In this document: positions 46,401-59,092 of the stretch, piece after piece
Numbering within the stretch: position 1 is the stretch's first letter
Layout: each line of letters starts with the position of its first letter
NCBI GenBank assembly: GCA_014871385.1
Contig: CM026425.1
Location: 16,696,637 to 16,760,636 of the forward strand
DNA from: Ceratodon purpureus
Lineage: Eukaryota; Streptophyta; Bryopsida; Pseudoditrichales; Ditrichaceae
Length of the DNA stretch: 64,000 nucleotides
Reading direction: 5' to 3'
Translations under genes and position numbers: made by a program
The notes under the pieces: model-generated
What the model saw: the letters and a program-made list of their open reading frames with translations, nothing else
The model's database searches: none
What the model was told of the DNA's origin: nothing

Positions 46401-48056
46401 AAGTGCACGGTACTTTAGAGACGCATGACAAGGAGAGGGAGCAAATCATGAGGAAGGAGCACAAAAGAAGAGAGAGAGAGAGCACTGTGGGAAGTGCATT
46501 GAATGAAAGGAAAGGAAACAACACAAACAAGAGAGAAACAAGAGAGAGAAAGAGAAGAGAAGGGCAGAGAGCGCCGACGAAAGCAGGGCAGAGTTATGGC
46601 GTCACGCCTCTAGATGCTGCGGAAGCAAGGCTCCAGGCTCCATCTTCGTCATAGAGCCAGGCTGCAGTGGTTCATCGACATCTCCATCTTCGTCGACATC
46701 TCTCCATCTTCATCTTCATCTGCAGGTGAGTTGTGTTGAGTTGAGTTGGGTCATGATGTTCCAATTGCTTCGATTGCACGCATTTTGGCAAAAGCCATCC
46801 GTCATGGGATGTAGGTAGTTGTGAGGACTGACCCTCCCTCGCGCGGGCTTTCGGGGCCAATGCACTGAGCTCTCTCTGTAGGTGCTACCGACTGACTGGT
46901 TGCCATCGCTCATGCCGACTGGACAGCAATTGGAGGTAAGTTTGGATGTGTGTTTGTTTGGAGTCGGGTATGTGGTTTGGTGGTGCATTTTGGAAGGACG
47001 ATGAGAGTTGAGCAGTATGGCTCATGGCTCTGGTGGGGGTGTGGATGTATGTATGGTGGTGCTCTGCTAGGTTGGTCATGAGGAGTTTCGGGAGCTGGCC
47101 TTGATCAAGGTTGGCGTCGGGTTTTGTGAAGTTTGGGTAGGCGACGTAGGAAAGAGAGAATTTATGGAGCTGGATTTTTTCTGATTTTATGGGGGTGGTT
47201 GTGTTTAAGTTTGCTGTGGTGGCTCAGGAGGTGGTTTTTTCGGTTTGGGTGTGTTGGTACGAGGGTTTTTAGTATATTTTTCTGTGTTGGTGTGGTACTG
47301 GTGCTTCCGTTGAACAGTTGAAGGAGAGTTTGAGTGTTAGTTTGGGTCTGAGTTTTTTTGGGGGGAGGGGTATTCTTTGTGTTTAGGACGGTGTGGGCCA
47401 GTAGGGAGGCAGAATGGAGGTCTTGAGTTTGTGCCTGGATGTGAAGTTTGCATTTATGAAGTTGTGGCGAAGTTTGATTTTGTTTTTGGATTTTATTATG
47501 TGCTCACTTTCTGTATTTTGATGTGGTCAGGAGCTTTAGTGACTGCTCGGGGTGCCAGGGTTGTGAGAAGTAGGAGGAGAGTGATCAGGAGCCTGGGCTG
47601 CGTTTGTGGAGAAAGGGCGGGAGCACGATGTCGCGTTCTGGTGTGACATTCTTTTCTTGCTGGGCGAGTTTGCGCGTCGTAGCTTCTGAGGATTTGAAGT
47701 ACGGAAGTATCAGGGTTAGGGTTTTAGGATTATCAGTGAAGAAGAAAGCATCTTGAAATTTGGTGCTGTTGCTGTTGCAGAGGTTTTTGAGTGTTAGGGT
47801 TTGGCGCAGTGTGAGTCCTAGTAATTTACGTGCTTAAAGTGTGGAGCATAGATTTTTTCCACTTTTGTTCAACCAAATTTGGTTCGGTTAGTGTAGAAAC
47901 GAATTCTTTGCTGGTGTCGGAAGCTGGAGCGCATTTATTTGATCGTCGATCGTCAGAAGTTTGGGTATCTATGTTGTATTGCAGTGAAGCTGAGTTCTGA
48001 TTTTTTCTTCACAATCTTTTGAATTTCGTTTGAAAACAGAGGAGCTAAACCAACAA
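43402..48056. other. Intergenic region and SAE2 5' leader
   Basis: 4.65 kb. From 43,402 to about 46,400 it is AT-rich with no supported gene (only short frames, such as 43977-44162 and 44878-45084). At about 46,400-46,730 a purine-rich leader-like stretch ends in repeated CATCTTCATC units and TCTGCAG/GTGAGT near 46,726, which could be the end of a 5' UTR exon. The G/T-rich sequence from there to 48,040 would then be a leader intron of the SUMO E1 gene. This is inference only. Confidence 0.5.
46085..46210 (+). repeat. 56-bp tandem repeat, about 2.3 copies
   Basis: Units beginning CAATCCCAATAAACTACTTC start at 46085, 46141 and 46197 (partial). The first two are identical except for a C/T change near the end. 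Non-coding, A/C-rich. Confidence 0.88.
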
Positions 48057-51000
48057 ATGGACATCAATGGTATCGAGGTATGGCGTTGAAATTCTCTTTG
48101 CTAGCTTCCCCTTTGTCCTTTTTCGTCATACTCCTTCTGGCTCAGGTTCTATTCTTTCTGGTTGGATATGCACCTAAAATTGTTCATTGGTGATCGTCTT
48201 GTTACAGAAGGAGAAGGTGCTTATGGTTGGAGCTGGTGGCATTGGATGCGAGCTGTTGAAGACTCTAGTGTTGACCGGCTTTCAGCACATTCACTTGGTC
48301 AGTTGTGATATGTCCTCGGCAGTTTTCTCTACTTACCATAAGTTTTCTGAGCATGTTAATAGAACAGAACCTCTTTATTCGTTTTACTCAGAGATTTCTG
48401 GTCGTTCACATATAGAATACAATATTTATATGGACTATCATTGCTACAGATCGACATGGACACCATAGAAGTGAGCAACCTCAACCGACAGTTCCTCTTT
48501 CGCAAGAGCCATGTTGGGCAGTCGAAAGCTAAGGTGCGTCGCAGTTGTTGACGAAATAATTGATTCTCCCGCTTTAATTTTGCGACAACGTCGTGCTGTA
48601 TCTTATATTTTTGCATGCTCGAGTGGTATGGGAGATTTAATTGTTATTTATTTTTCATCTGAAAGGTTGTCTTTTAAAATTTTGGTCTCAGGTGGCCCGT
48701 GAAGCCGTATTGAAGTTTCGGCCTGGAGTGGAGATAGTTGCTCATCATGCAAATGTGAAAAACCAAGAGTTCGATATTGATTTCTTCAAGCAGTTTAGTG
48801 TGGTGTTAAACGGTCTGGACAACCTGGAGGCGCGGCGCCACGTGAACCGTATGTGCTTGGCTGCTGGCGTACCTTTAGTGGAAAGTGGCACAACTGGTTA
48901 CCTTGGTCAGGTAGGCATGAGCCCATCTTTACGTGTAGCAAACCCGCATTCTGATGCAAGTTGCTTCCCTTTTCTCATGTTCTCATACCGAATGGACTTC
49001 AATGTGCAGGTGACTGTTCACATCAAGGGGCAGACTGAATGTTATGAGTGCCAACCTAAGCCGGCGCCCAAATCGTATCCAGTTTGTACCATCACAAGTA
49101 CTCCCTCCAAGGTGCGTTTTCTTATCTTGTCGATTGCTTCAACTCTGCACCTATTGCTACCACTAGATCCTATAAACAGAAGACTTATTTGAACTGTTTT
49201 TAATGTCCAATGACCTCAGCCGGCCGATGGTTAATTCTTTGTGTTGGAGCTTATGTAATAGCGCAAGATTCAGTATTCTACCTAGCACTTGAATCAATGT
49301 GTTGAGTTTGTTTCTTCCTTTTGCAGCTCATTCACTGTATTGTTTGGGCAAAAGAGCTGGCACTAGCAAAATTATTTGGTGATAAAGGTCAAGTTAGTGA
49401 TCTGGACGTGCGGCCCACATCTAATGAAGATGGTGCAGTGAGTAATGATCCTGATGAAGCACAATTCTTTGAAGTAAGGAGCGGAGAAAACAGTAAAGCG
49501 TACGCAGAGCGAGTATTTGATCGGATTTTTGGTCAAAACATTGTGACGGCCCTGCAAAATGAGGACACCTGGAAAGCAAGACGAAGACCCGATCCTTTGT
49601 TTCTTGAGAAGGTTCTCACAGAAGACGACGTAGTGACAACGAATGGTGTGTGTTCTAGTGAGGGCACAATTTCTGCCTCGGCTTCCTTGGGTTTAAAGAA
49701 CCCTCAAGAAACCTGGAGTGTTAAGGACAATGCGAGGGTGTTTTTGGAATCGGTACAACTGTTTCTTGACAAACGAAGCAAGGTACGGTGATGAATTGGT
49801 GTCTTAATAGATGAGCAGTACGCTATACCTTTTTTCCCTCCCAGTTATTATAACAGTGTATTCTTATTCAACTTTGCCAGCAGTGTCTTCTATTGCAATC
49901 ATTAGTGATATCTTTATTCTCTGGTTAAGCAATGAATACCCTTTTTGAGTAGTACGTTGGTTGCAGGATGTTGGGAAGCTTGTCTTCGACAAGGACGATC
50001 AATTGGCAGTGGAGTTTGTCACAGCTGCGGCCAACCTGCGGGCGCATTCTTTTGGAATTCCCATGCAGAGTCTGTTTGAGGCGAAGGGAATGGCCGGCAA
50101 CATTATTCACGCCATTGCTACTACCAATGCAATTATTGCAGGACTCATTGTTCTTGAAGCTCTGAAGATTCTTAGTAACAAAACTAAGGAGTGCCGGTGT
50201 GTTTCCTTTTCCCTTTTAAGATGATTGCATTGTTCTTTTGCTCTTTTAGTGTGGTTTTGTGGTTTTTTTGCTATTCTTTTCCGACGTTGATGTAGAGCTG
50301 ATTCAGAAGCTCTGTTCTGTGGCGGTGAAACTTGTGGTTCAGGATGACGTACTGTGTGGAACACCCCTCTGGAAAGATGCTGCTGATGCCAGTGGAGATG
50401 GCTGAACCCAACCCGCGCTGCTATGTATGCTCTGAGGTAGGAACCCAACAATTCAAAGTATTCAGTAAAAGTTGATTCTGAGGGTAAATTGCTGAAAATG
50501 GTTACTAACGTCTCAGAAATTGTGCTGGTATTTATGGAGAACAGACGCCGTTAGTGTTGGAACTGAACACTGCTACAGCCACCATGAGGGAGGTGCTCGA
50601 GAAGGTGGTGAAGCGAAAGTTAGGTGTTACAGATCCTGTCATCATGCAGGGATCAAACCTCCTCCATGAGTCGGGTGAAGACATTGAGGAGGATATGGTG
50701 GCATATTATACTGCCCTTCTGGACAAGGTTCAAGAACAGAGCTTTCTGCTGTATTTGATTTTATGAACTGCCTTATACCTTGTTTGGAAAATAATCTTCT
50801 CGGAGGTGAATATATCTATAACAGTTAAAGGATATTGGACTAACAGGGTTAAGTGTTTCTAGGGTTAAGGTTTTCTGTATTTGCAAAGGTGATGTTGCTC
50901 TGGCTTATTCTTTTAATTGTCGGGTGATGTGTCTGGAGCAGAAGTTCGTAGATTATCCAACTCCTATTACAACAGGTGTGGTTTTAACGGTTGAGGATTA

Positions 51001-51514
51001 TCATCAAGATTTCCGATGCAGCCTCCATGTCAAGCACAGGTATATCATCGCTGCTTTAAGATTTTAATTTTGGCATAGTCTGTGTATTAAAGTTTGGATG
51101 AATATTAAGTCAGTGGGATAGTTAATTCATTTAGAAGAATAATGTTATGTTATTTGTAGTTAGTTTACATAGATAATAACTTGTTCGGATGTTCCTGACA
51201 CTGTTAAGGAGACTTATTTGGGAAATGGGTTTTACAGGGAGACTTTTGATGAAGAGAAAGAGCCTGAAGGGATGGTTATTACTGGCGATCTTGCTTCTCT
51301 CAACAACACAGACGCTAGTGCACAGCCATCCACAGCTGCTCCATCAAAGATTCAGAATGGTCATGCTGAGGAAGAAGAGGATGACGACGTTGTCATGGTT
51401 GAGCCAGTTCCGAAGGCTGCTACTGCTGGAACGAAGAGAAAACTTGAGGAAGAGGACACTCAGCCAACTGAGAAGAGGTTGAGAGTCACAGAGTCTGTTC
51501 CAATTGAAGTGTGA
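48057..51514 (+). CDS. SAE2: SUMO-activating enzyme subunit 2 (UBA2/SAE2)
   Basis: Catalytic half of the heterodimeric SUMO E1. It adenylates SUMO, forms the SUMO thioester and passes it to the E2, in the nucleus. Eleven exons: 48057-48077, 48208-48297, 48450-48533, 48692-48910, 49010-49111, 49327-49782, 49967-50196, 50343-50436, 50545-50727, 50942-51039, 51238-51514. Phases close to 1854 nt, or 617 aa. Seen: the nucleotide-binding loop [41 protein letters not shown], catalytic Cys164 ([11 protein letters not shown]), and zinc-binding pairs Cys149/Cys152 (CYEC) and Cys427/Cys430 (CYVC). [26 protein letters not shown] and [23 protein letters not shown] precede the ubiquitin-fold region. The tail carries DDDVVMVE (about 574-581, SIM-like) and a bipartite basic signal TKRKLEEE...EKRLR. 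Exon 1 is only seven codons (MDINGIE). Confidence 0.96.
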
Positions 51515-52482
51515 ACTTAGCGCCATTGAAACTCATTCAACCTCTCACATTCGGAACGAACTCTAAGAATCCAGGATTCAGACGTGCAAGCACCTGGTGG
51601 GTGTTTGAGAACCGATTCCTTCCCTGACGACCACCAGATGATTTCGTCGTAGATGATATCGTTTGTAGAACCACACAGCAACAACAGACACGTTCTCATC
51701 TCATTGGAAGTGGTCGATGCAGAGCTGTACACACGATAGTGAACTTGAAGCTCAACTGTTTTCCTTATGCATTGTGGCATGCACTTCCGCATACCATGAC
51801 GTGTAGCTTTTGTACCTCGTTCGAAATCCCATGAATTTATGTAAAGGGAAACCTGTGCAGGTTTTTGCATTATCATCTCGCCCACTGAAAGTTAATCATT
51901 GGCTATTAGGTGTTATTCTAGCTTGTCAATGCAGTCTTCTTGTAGTCTAGTAATAGAGAATTCATGGTTGCAGTTTCCATAGCTTGGCGAGAACAGCAGT
52001 GCTCGCCATGCAATCAATGCTGTAAAACCTACATATTCCGAAACTCTTCGGTTGTAAGTCGCGGCCAAGGGTTGTGCAAAACAGCAGCAGACATCAATTG
52101 TCTCTACATCGAATCGGGAAGGTTGATTTATTACTAGAACCGCACTAACGAACACATGCTGCTGCTCTACTTCATCATCATCATCATCGGCGATACGATT
52201 GTCGTTACGGCGCTTCTTCCCTCTTCCTTTCGCTGAAGATCCCTTCGAAATCTCTTGGTTATACCTTTCGAACGTCCTGTAGATGATGTAGTCTGAAGTC
52301 TACTGCGGTGTGTCATATCCACATCGCAATAGCCAATTGTCTTGTTTCTTGCAGGCCAAGGCATTCGAATGACCACTAATTCGGAGAAGTCCAAGCCCTC
52401 GACAGAACTGCGAGGTGGTCCGGAGAGTTGTCGGTGAGGATGCTGTGAGGCGAGGTTTTCCAGCTGCAGCACATTCCACTTC
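51515..52482. other. Spacer between SAE2 and the SAM-domain gene
   Basis: 968 bp between two genes on the same strand. It should contain the SAE2 3' UTR and the promoter/leader of the next gene. A short CAT repeat (TTCATCATCATCATCATCGG) lies at about 52171-52190. No supported coding content. Confidence 0.55.
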
Positions 52483-54282
52483 ATGGCGTCCGCAATCCAT
52501 GCAGGGCTTTCGATGCAGCTCATAGTTGTACATAGGTCGGTTCACGATGTCGGTCGCCGCAACCCTGCCCAATTCGGGCTAGCAGAGAGAATGGGTGCTG
52601 CAACAATGTTGTCAACTTCTCCATATTGTATAGGAAAAAGCAATTCCGCAATTTGTTCTAGTGATTCTATGCGACAGTGTTGCAGGGGTTTTGCATGGGC
52701 AGCGACATCTTCTCTTCGTCTGGCAAACCAACGGAGAATTGTACGCGGGAGGTTTTTTAGGAACATTACTACCTTCCAGACGCCAAGGAGACAAGTTCTA
52801 GGCTTCGAGCGTCACAGCACTAGGGCCGGGATTAAGAAGAAGGTAAAGAAAGCTGTCGATGGTTTTGGAGTTCGTTTGCAGAATGCAAACACACCAGAGT
52901 TTCCTGATCGAATCTCCCAATTGGCCGTCTCTCTGCCTCTAGGATTGGCATCGTTCCAGGCACTGTATCTGGTATGTTGGGTAGCAAATTTGAGGGGGTT
53001 GTTACCTGGTTCAGGTATTTTTTTTGCTGCCGCAGATCAAATCGTCGGATTCATCATGCTTTTCAATTCTGGCGTTGGCTGGTACGCTATGAATCATAGC
53101 GTCGGAGGAGTATCCGAATTGCCACTCAAATTGACTCGCAAACTCAAGTTGGGTGGGCCTGGATTCCTTGACATGGTGTTCTCTCTCGCCTTAAGCTTTG
53201 TCCCTTTTGCGAATTTGTTTCTGTGGTTTAGGTTTGCGAGTAAACAACAGCATTTGCCGGCCAAAGCGAAAGCGGCCATTGCTGCGAACGCCTTCATGTA
53301 CGAAGGCCCGCGGTTCTTCTCCCTCCTTTTGATTCTTAGCGGAGGTTTACGAGTTTTTCTGCAAGTGTTTACGATGTGTAATACTGCTACGGTTTTTGGC
53401 GCACTGCACCGGAGTTTCGAGGAGGCTCGTATCAAGAACGAGGAAGTGCTCATGGAGGTTTCTAGAGTGAAGCAGATAGCCCGCAAGAAGGCACAAGATC
53501 AAAAACCGAAGGAGAAGCAAACTAGTGCGGAGGAAAAGGAAAGAATCGACCGCTTGAGGGAACTGGAGGAATTCGACATGTTGCTGGCTCAGAGGCCTTC
53601 TCGTAGCGACTCGGCATTTTCTGGTAAGTATACGATTGACCAACTTTCTCTTCCTGTGAACGCGGCAACAATTCTTGTAATTCTTTCTAATGCCAACAGA
53701 TCCTCAACCGGTTTCTGTCAATGTCAGTTGCATGGACGGTACAAAATCTCTTTGTAGCTACTCTCGTCACAGAAGTTGAGAGAATGTAAGACACCGAACT
53801 GTTTTTCACCAAAACATGTGGAAATCAATGAACGCCTGTTGCAATCATTTAGTAATTCATTTTGATATCTTCGTAGCTTATGTTTGAAGAATGCGGTATC
53901 ATCAAACACATTTCTGAGGGCATATCCTTGTGTTAGTTGTCTATGAGGACGAGAACATTTCAGATGTCTCCAAAATTAGGTTTAGATTTCAGTTTCTCTG
54001 GTAATGTTGAATCCATGTTAGGCAGCATGGTAATTTTCCTCCTGACAAGTGTGTGGGGCTGTGAATGCAGCAAAGGTGAAGGACTGGTCAGTGGGGGAGA
54101 CAATGGAGTGGCTTGGGCAGCAAGGGCTTGCAAGATATGCCACAACGTTTGCGGAAAATAGCATTGACGGGGAGTTGCTTTTGCAGCTCACCAACGACGA
54201 TTTGCGTGACGAGCTCAAGATCCAAAGTTTTGGTGATCGGAAGAAGCTATGTCTCTTGATCCAGAAACTAAAGGAAAGATGA
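52483..54282 (+). CDS. Plastid-targeted multi-pass membrane protein with C-terminal SAM domain
   Basis: Three exons, 52483-53623, a 39-nt microexon 53700-53738, and 54071-54282; phases close to 1392 nt, or 463 aa. Residues 1-115 are rich in Ser, Arg and Ala and poor in acids, as in a chloroplast transit peptide (inferred). Four hydrophobic segments follow at about 145-170, 178-200, 228-250 and 276-298. Then comes a charged helical stretch, 308-370 (SFEEARIKNEEVLMEVSRVKQIARKKAQ...EEKERIDRLRELEEF), probably a coiled coil. A sterile alpha motif fills 396-463: VKDWSVGETMEWLGQQGLARYATTFAENSIDGELLLQLTNDDLRDELKI, the classic W..V..W....L..Y...F..N.I.G..LL.L....L pattern. SAM domains oligomerise or bind partners. 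I do not know a characterised orthologue; the membrane-plus-SAM architecture is the main clue. Confidence 0.82.
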
Positions 54283-56606
54283 GTACTGTATTGAAACATG
54301 TAAAGTAGTTGTAGGACGACATTGACGCTCTAATCTTTCCTGCGAGCCTGTAAATATTGTGGTTTTTGTAAGAACAGTGCCTTGGCTTGTGTCATACTTC
54401 ATTTAGACAATCAACTTACCAGAGCTGTTGAATTACTGCTGAAGCGTTGATGGACTGAGGTTTCGTACAGTAAGTACATTTGGATTGATTTGAGTGCCAT
54501 CTGATGAATGTGTAGGTAGGACCTCATGATTATGACAATGGAGCATAGTTCACCTACATAGCGGTACTTGCACGGGGAGAGCACAGAGAGACTGGTTCTG
54601 GAAACTTTGATATACCGTTTTTTAGTGATTCGGTTGAAACTAATGACAGGCACCAAGTTTGTCTTGATTATAATGGGTTCTAGCGAATTGTCCCAGTTGA
54701 GATATACAAAGAGTAACTGTATCATCTTCCAACAATCTACTGATTTCCACAGGACCCTAATACAAGTTGTCACGAGGACATTTATCCTCGAGCAGCGGGG
54801 GTGTCAGGACCTAGCATCGAAGAAGGCGATGCACAAATCATGCTGACTGTTGCACATTCTAGGATGAGTTTTGAGTACACCAGAGTCACATTCTTTTGGG
54901 AATTAATACTAATTACAACACAGAAATCGTACACTCTCAAACAACCCTCAAAGTAGTAGATTGCCTACTTGCCTCTGAGAAGTTGAAACAATTTCAAACT
55001 TTGCGAAATTTCCTTCCCCAAATGAGAGAATGTTCCAAAACCTCCAAGTGTCGGATCGGAGAAGAAGCACAGTCAGCTTGAGAGGATAAATGGTGATTTC
55101 GTCACCATACCTTTCCAGCAAAAGGGTCATATCTCGTGACTGGAAACTGGCTGTGCAACGACTGCCCAACACTTGGGTGCCCTGTAAACTGTGGTGCAAT
55201 CATCATTCTCATGAATTTTCTATGTGAATATGCCCAACGGAAATGCCAAATAAATTTAAGACGTCACTCAGATATTGCCAATCGTGCTCCTCTCGGAACC
55301 TGGCGTGTCCTGTAAGCACCGATCAGTAAACCGACATACAAGCTTCACATATTCCTGATTACAAAAATCAGTTGAGCATTTTCCAGTCAAATGTCTAGTC
55401 CCATGTCACCTGAACCACTAGTTACTCATCACATCCTCAACTAATGTCCTAATGCACATCCTTTGAGAAGCTGCTCTACGCTATGCTCCTACTCACCTTC
55501 CATCACACTACATCACACTTTTGTACCACAAAACTGCACAGTATTTCCTAGTAAAGTTTCATTTCTTAAACCGGACGTAAACCTCCTCACTTTTCTGTTG
55601 AAAAAAAAAGTACCATTTCACCTAAAACTCACCTCGAATAAAATATATTCTTAAAAATATTTCAAAACAAATAAAAAAATAATATAAAATCTGCTCAAAT
55701 ACAGAAATGAGTAGGCTCTGATTACTCCAGCTCAAAACTCTGTTTGGAATAATGGGTTGAGTTAATGTTTGCGGAGAGAAAACCTAACGTAAATATCTGA
55801 GAAGGGAAAACACGGCGGCAAGCGAGCAAAAGTGCGTCGACGAGGGTGTGGACTGTCGACGACGGCGATCATTCTGCATCGGGGGCGCGGAGGGCGCGAC
55901 GTGGCTGAGCACGAAACAGGAACCAGAGCAGGTGCGCTGCGGTCGCGGCCTTCACACACACACTCACGCTCTCAACGCCGCAGCTTCGCCCCGGCTCCCC
56001 CCTTCCCCCTTCCCCCTCCATCGCCCGAGTGGGTCCCGAGGCCATCTCTGACCTGGACATCTCTGCACTCCGCTGCCAGCCTCACAGCCTCTCCGACGCC
56101 ACCATTGATCACCTCCACCCCCATTGCACCACCACGACCCCCCTACTCCCCTGCCACAACTACTCTAGTGTAGCGCACACGCCGCCCCAACTCCCTCGCT
56201 TAAACTCAACTGCAGCTCCCCAACTCTCAACCAGTTTCGGAACTGTCCATCTAGAAATTCAATACGTCGTCGGCCCATCTGGCGCAAATGCAGGACGTGA
56301 CTAGTACTATTTCTCGGGAGTGCAGTGCCACCGGATAAGGTTGTTTTAGTTGTGGTCATTCGAAGCGACTACTGTCGGTTTCAAGTACTACTGTGCGATT
56401 GCTGAATTGGGTCCAGGATTGAAGTGGTGGGATTGATATTTGTTTTGAGGAGAGTAGTGTGTGGAGGGTGAATTGGGTGGGAGATTTTCTAGTGGAGTGG
56501 GTGTGAGGGGGAGCGGAGCAGGTGATGCGAGTGTGATTTTGGGAGTGGTGTGGGTGGTTTTGAAGGTTTGGGGAGCTGATTGAGTGAGTGAGTGATTGAG
56601 TGATTG
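54283..56606. other. Spacer between the SAM-domain gene and solanesyl diphosphate synthase
   Basis: 2.3 kb. The left part is probably 3' UTR and intergenic sequence without features. From about 55,800 the sequence becomes GC-rich and C-rich (runs of CCCCC near 55,998-56,150), then G-rich with GAGTGAGTGATTGATTGA-type repeats just before the start codon at 56607, as expected of a plant promoter and leader. Open frames on the minus strand here mirror that composition and are not supported. Confidence 0.55.
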
Positions 56607-59092
56607 ATGGCCATGGCGGCGCTTTCCTGTACGGGGTTGCCGGTGGCGTCGTCGTTTGCAGCGTCGCACATTGACACTGGGAGTGCTGCTGGTGCGGTTG
56701 CGGCGGTGTCGGCTCCGCGCGATGTGAAGGCGAGCACGAGCTTGAGCAGGGGGGCGGCAATGGAGCCCTGCGTGGGGTGCATGCAGCCGGTGCGCTCGTG
56801 TGTCGCGTCGCCTGGGTCGCGGAAGGCGTTGGGAATGGGCAGGGCAGCAGGTTTGAGTGACGTTGCTTCAAGGAGGCCTGGCAGCCACAGAAATGAGGAT
56901 AAGAGCAGGCGACGCCTTGAGGTCGTGCAGCAGGCTGCGCCGCCTGCTTTGAGCTTTCCGGAGCGGAATTCCATGAAGAATTTGGAGACGGGCGCCGTAC
57001 CTGATGTTTCTGGTATAATCTCTCTTCTTGCCCAATGCCTGTGTTAGCAAAGTTCCGTCGATTTTTTGAGGGGGTAGCATTTGAGGTTTTTCCTCAATTG
57101 AATAACACAGGGTGGTGTTGGAAAACATGTTGAATGTTTGCGTGCCAATTGATGACATGAAGAATGTGAAGAGCTGCTGGTCGTTTTTTGAGTTTTGTTT
57201 CCCGGATTTTTGTGAACGCAGAATTGAGTTCTTCATCAGGGCGGAATGGTGGTGCTTCTTCTTTGCCATCGTCAGAGAAAGCCGGTGGAAAGTCGAAGTT
57301 TAACCTAGTAGAGTTAGTGGCTCCTGTATCGGACGACTTGACGCTTCTGAATGATAACTTGCAAAAGGTTGGTTAGTGTTCTTGGGTGGAAGCTCTTCAA
57401 GAAAATTGTCTTGCGCTATTTGCTACGCAATTTTTCGACTTAATATTCCCAAGGAATGTAGGGTAATGTGTGTACTGTTTTTCACACGAGAAGTTCTATT
57501 TGGTAATTTGCTTCTACCACGCAAGAGTTGTTGTGCAAGAGATTCTGACATGGGTTTCTACTGCAGATTGTGGGTGCCGATAACCCTATGCTCATGGCAG
57601 CTGCGAAGCAAATTTTTGGTGCCGGTGGCAAGCGAATGCGGCCTGCGTTGGTTTTTCTCGTCGCCAGAGCAACTTGCCAACTTTCTAACATACAGTATGT
57701 TTACGTCTTCCTCCAACTAAGTTTATGCGCTAATTGCTGCTAAATTGTATTGAGCATCCTGTCAGTGAAGTTATCTTTGAGTCTTCACAATTCTGATGAC
57801 TTAAACGAGAGTTGAGCTGTGAGTTTTTATTTTTATTTTTAAGAAGTCATCGAATTTAAACTTTCTAGTGATGAATCTTAGGTTTTGCTGAAGTAGGAGG
57901 TCTCATCTTTGTCCTTCTATGTACAGGGAGCTGCGGCCACAGCACAGACGCTTAGCAGAAACTACTGAAATGATTCATACCGCCAGTTTAATCCATGACG
58001 ATGTTCTAGATGACAGCGACACACGGCGTGGTATGATTTTCTGCCCTTCAACTGAATGATGCATGTGTAATGCTTGCGTATAATTGTTGATAAAAGGGAA
58101 TTTGAAGCTAGATGATACTGCTAATTATTGTATGGATTACACTCAACCTTCGATTGGGGTAAACATGAGGTGTCTGATGGAGTGTTTGCAATTATTTTTA
58201 TTAATAGATTGTAAGTATGTGCCTTTCTGGAAGACTGATTTGCTCAGACAATCCACAGGCAAGGAAACTGTCCACCAAACGTTTGGGACTCGGATTGCTG
58301 TACTGGCTGGTGACTTCATGTTTGCTCAAGCTTCTTGGTACTTGGCTAACCTCGACAACCTGGAAGTTATCAAACTCATCAGTCAGGTAGGCATCGAAAG
58401 CTTTTGCTAATCCTGTCCTTTATTTGGTTACTCGGATCGATTACTAGTTGCAGCCCACTCGAGACATTTCTTGCTGGTCTGTGGATGGTCTTGTAATAAA
58501 TGATATCGTTTCTAATAAGCTCTTGCCAATCTGTATTTGACAGGTGATTAAGGATTTTGCAAGTGGGGAGATTAAGCAAGCTCAATGCTTGTTCGACACT
58601 GACGTTACGTTGCAAAGCTACTTAGACAAGAGTTACTACAAGACTGCGTCATTGATTGCTTCAAGTACGAAATCGGCAGCCATTTTTAGTGAATGTAGCC
58701 CTAGTATATGCAGCCAGATGTTCGATTACGGGATGAACTTAGGCCTGGCCTTCCAAGTTGTGGACGATATCTTGGATTTTACACAGACGTCAGAGCAGCT
58801 CGGTAAACCCGCCGGAAGTGACCTATCCAAGGGTAACCTCACTGCACCAGTTTTGTTTGCTCTGGAGAAAGAACCTGAGCTTCGGGAGTTAATTGATACT
58901 GAATTCACTGAAGAGGGATCCTTGGAAGCTGCTATTGCCCTTGTGCACCGGGGCGGTGGCATTGATAGAGCTCGTGAGCTTGCTAAACAGAAAGGTGATC
59001 TGGCTCTTAAGTCCTTGGAATGCCTGCCTCAAGGAGTTCCCAGGCAATCACTAGAGAGAATGGTCGACTATGTGTTGGAGCGTATATACTAG
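56607..59092 (+). CDS. SPS: Solanesyl diphosphate synthase, plastid (long-chain trans-prenyltransferase)
   Basis: Adds isopentenyl diphosphate units to an allylic primer to make the C45-class side chain of plastoquinone (or ubiquinone). Six exons: 56607-57012, 57222-57367, 57567-57694, 57927-58030, 58259-58386, 58544-59092; phases close to 1461 nt, or 486 aa. Residues 1-165 or so are a long Ala/Ser/Arg-rich transit region; the enzyme core begins near [21 protein letters not shown]. Both aspartate-rich motifs are intact: DDVLD at 251-255 ([14 protein letters not shown]) and DDILD at 378-382 ([13 protein letters not shown]). GGKRMRPAL and a small residue five before the first motif (Ala246) fit a long-chain synthase. 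[23 protein letters not shown] and the C-terminal VDYVLERIY match plant SPS. The ATG at 56607 is preceded in frame by TTG; a second Met two codons later is an alternative start. Confidence 0.93.

Noticed and set aside
56356-57047. Serine/proline-rich genes opposite the SPS first exon
   Set aside because: They are antisense to a transit peptide exon that splices correctly into the synthase; they are composition shadows.
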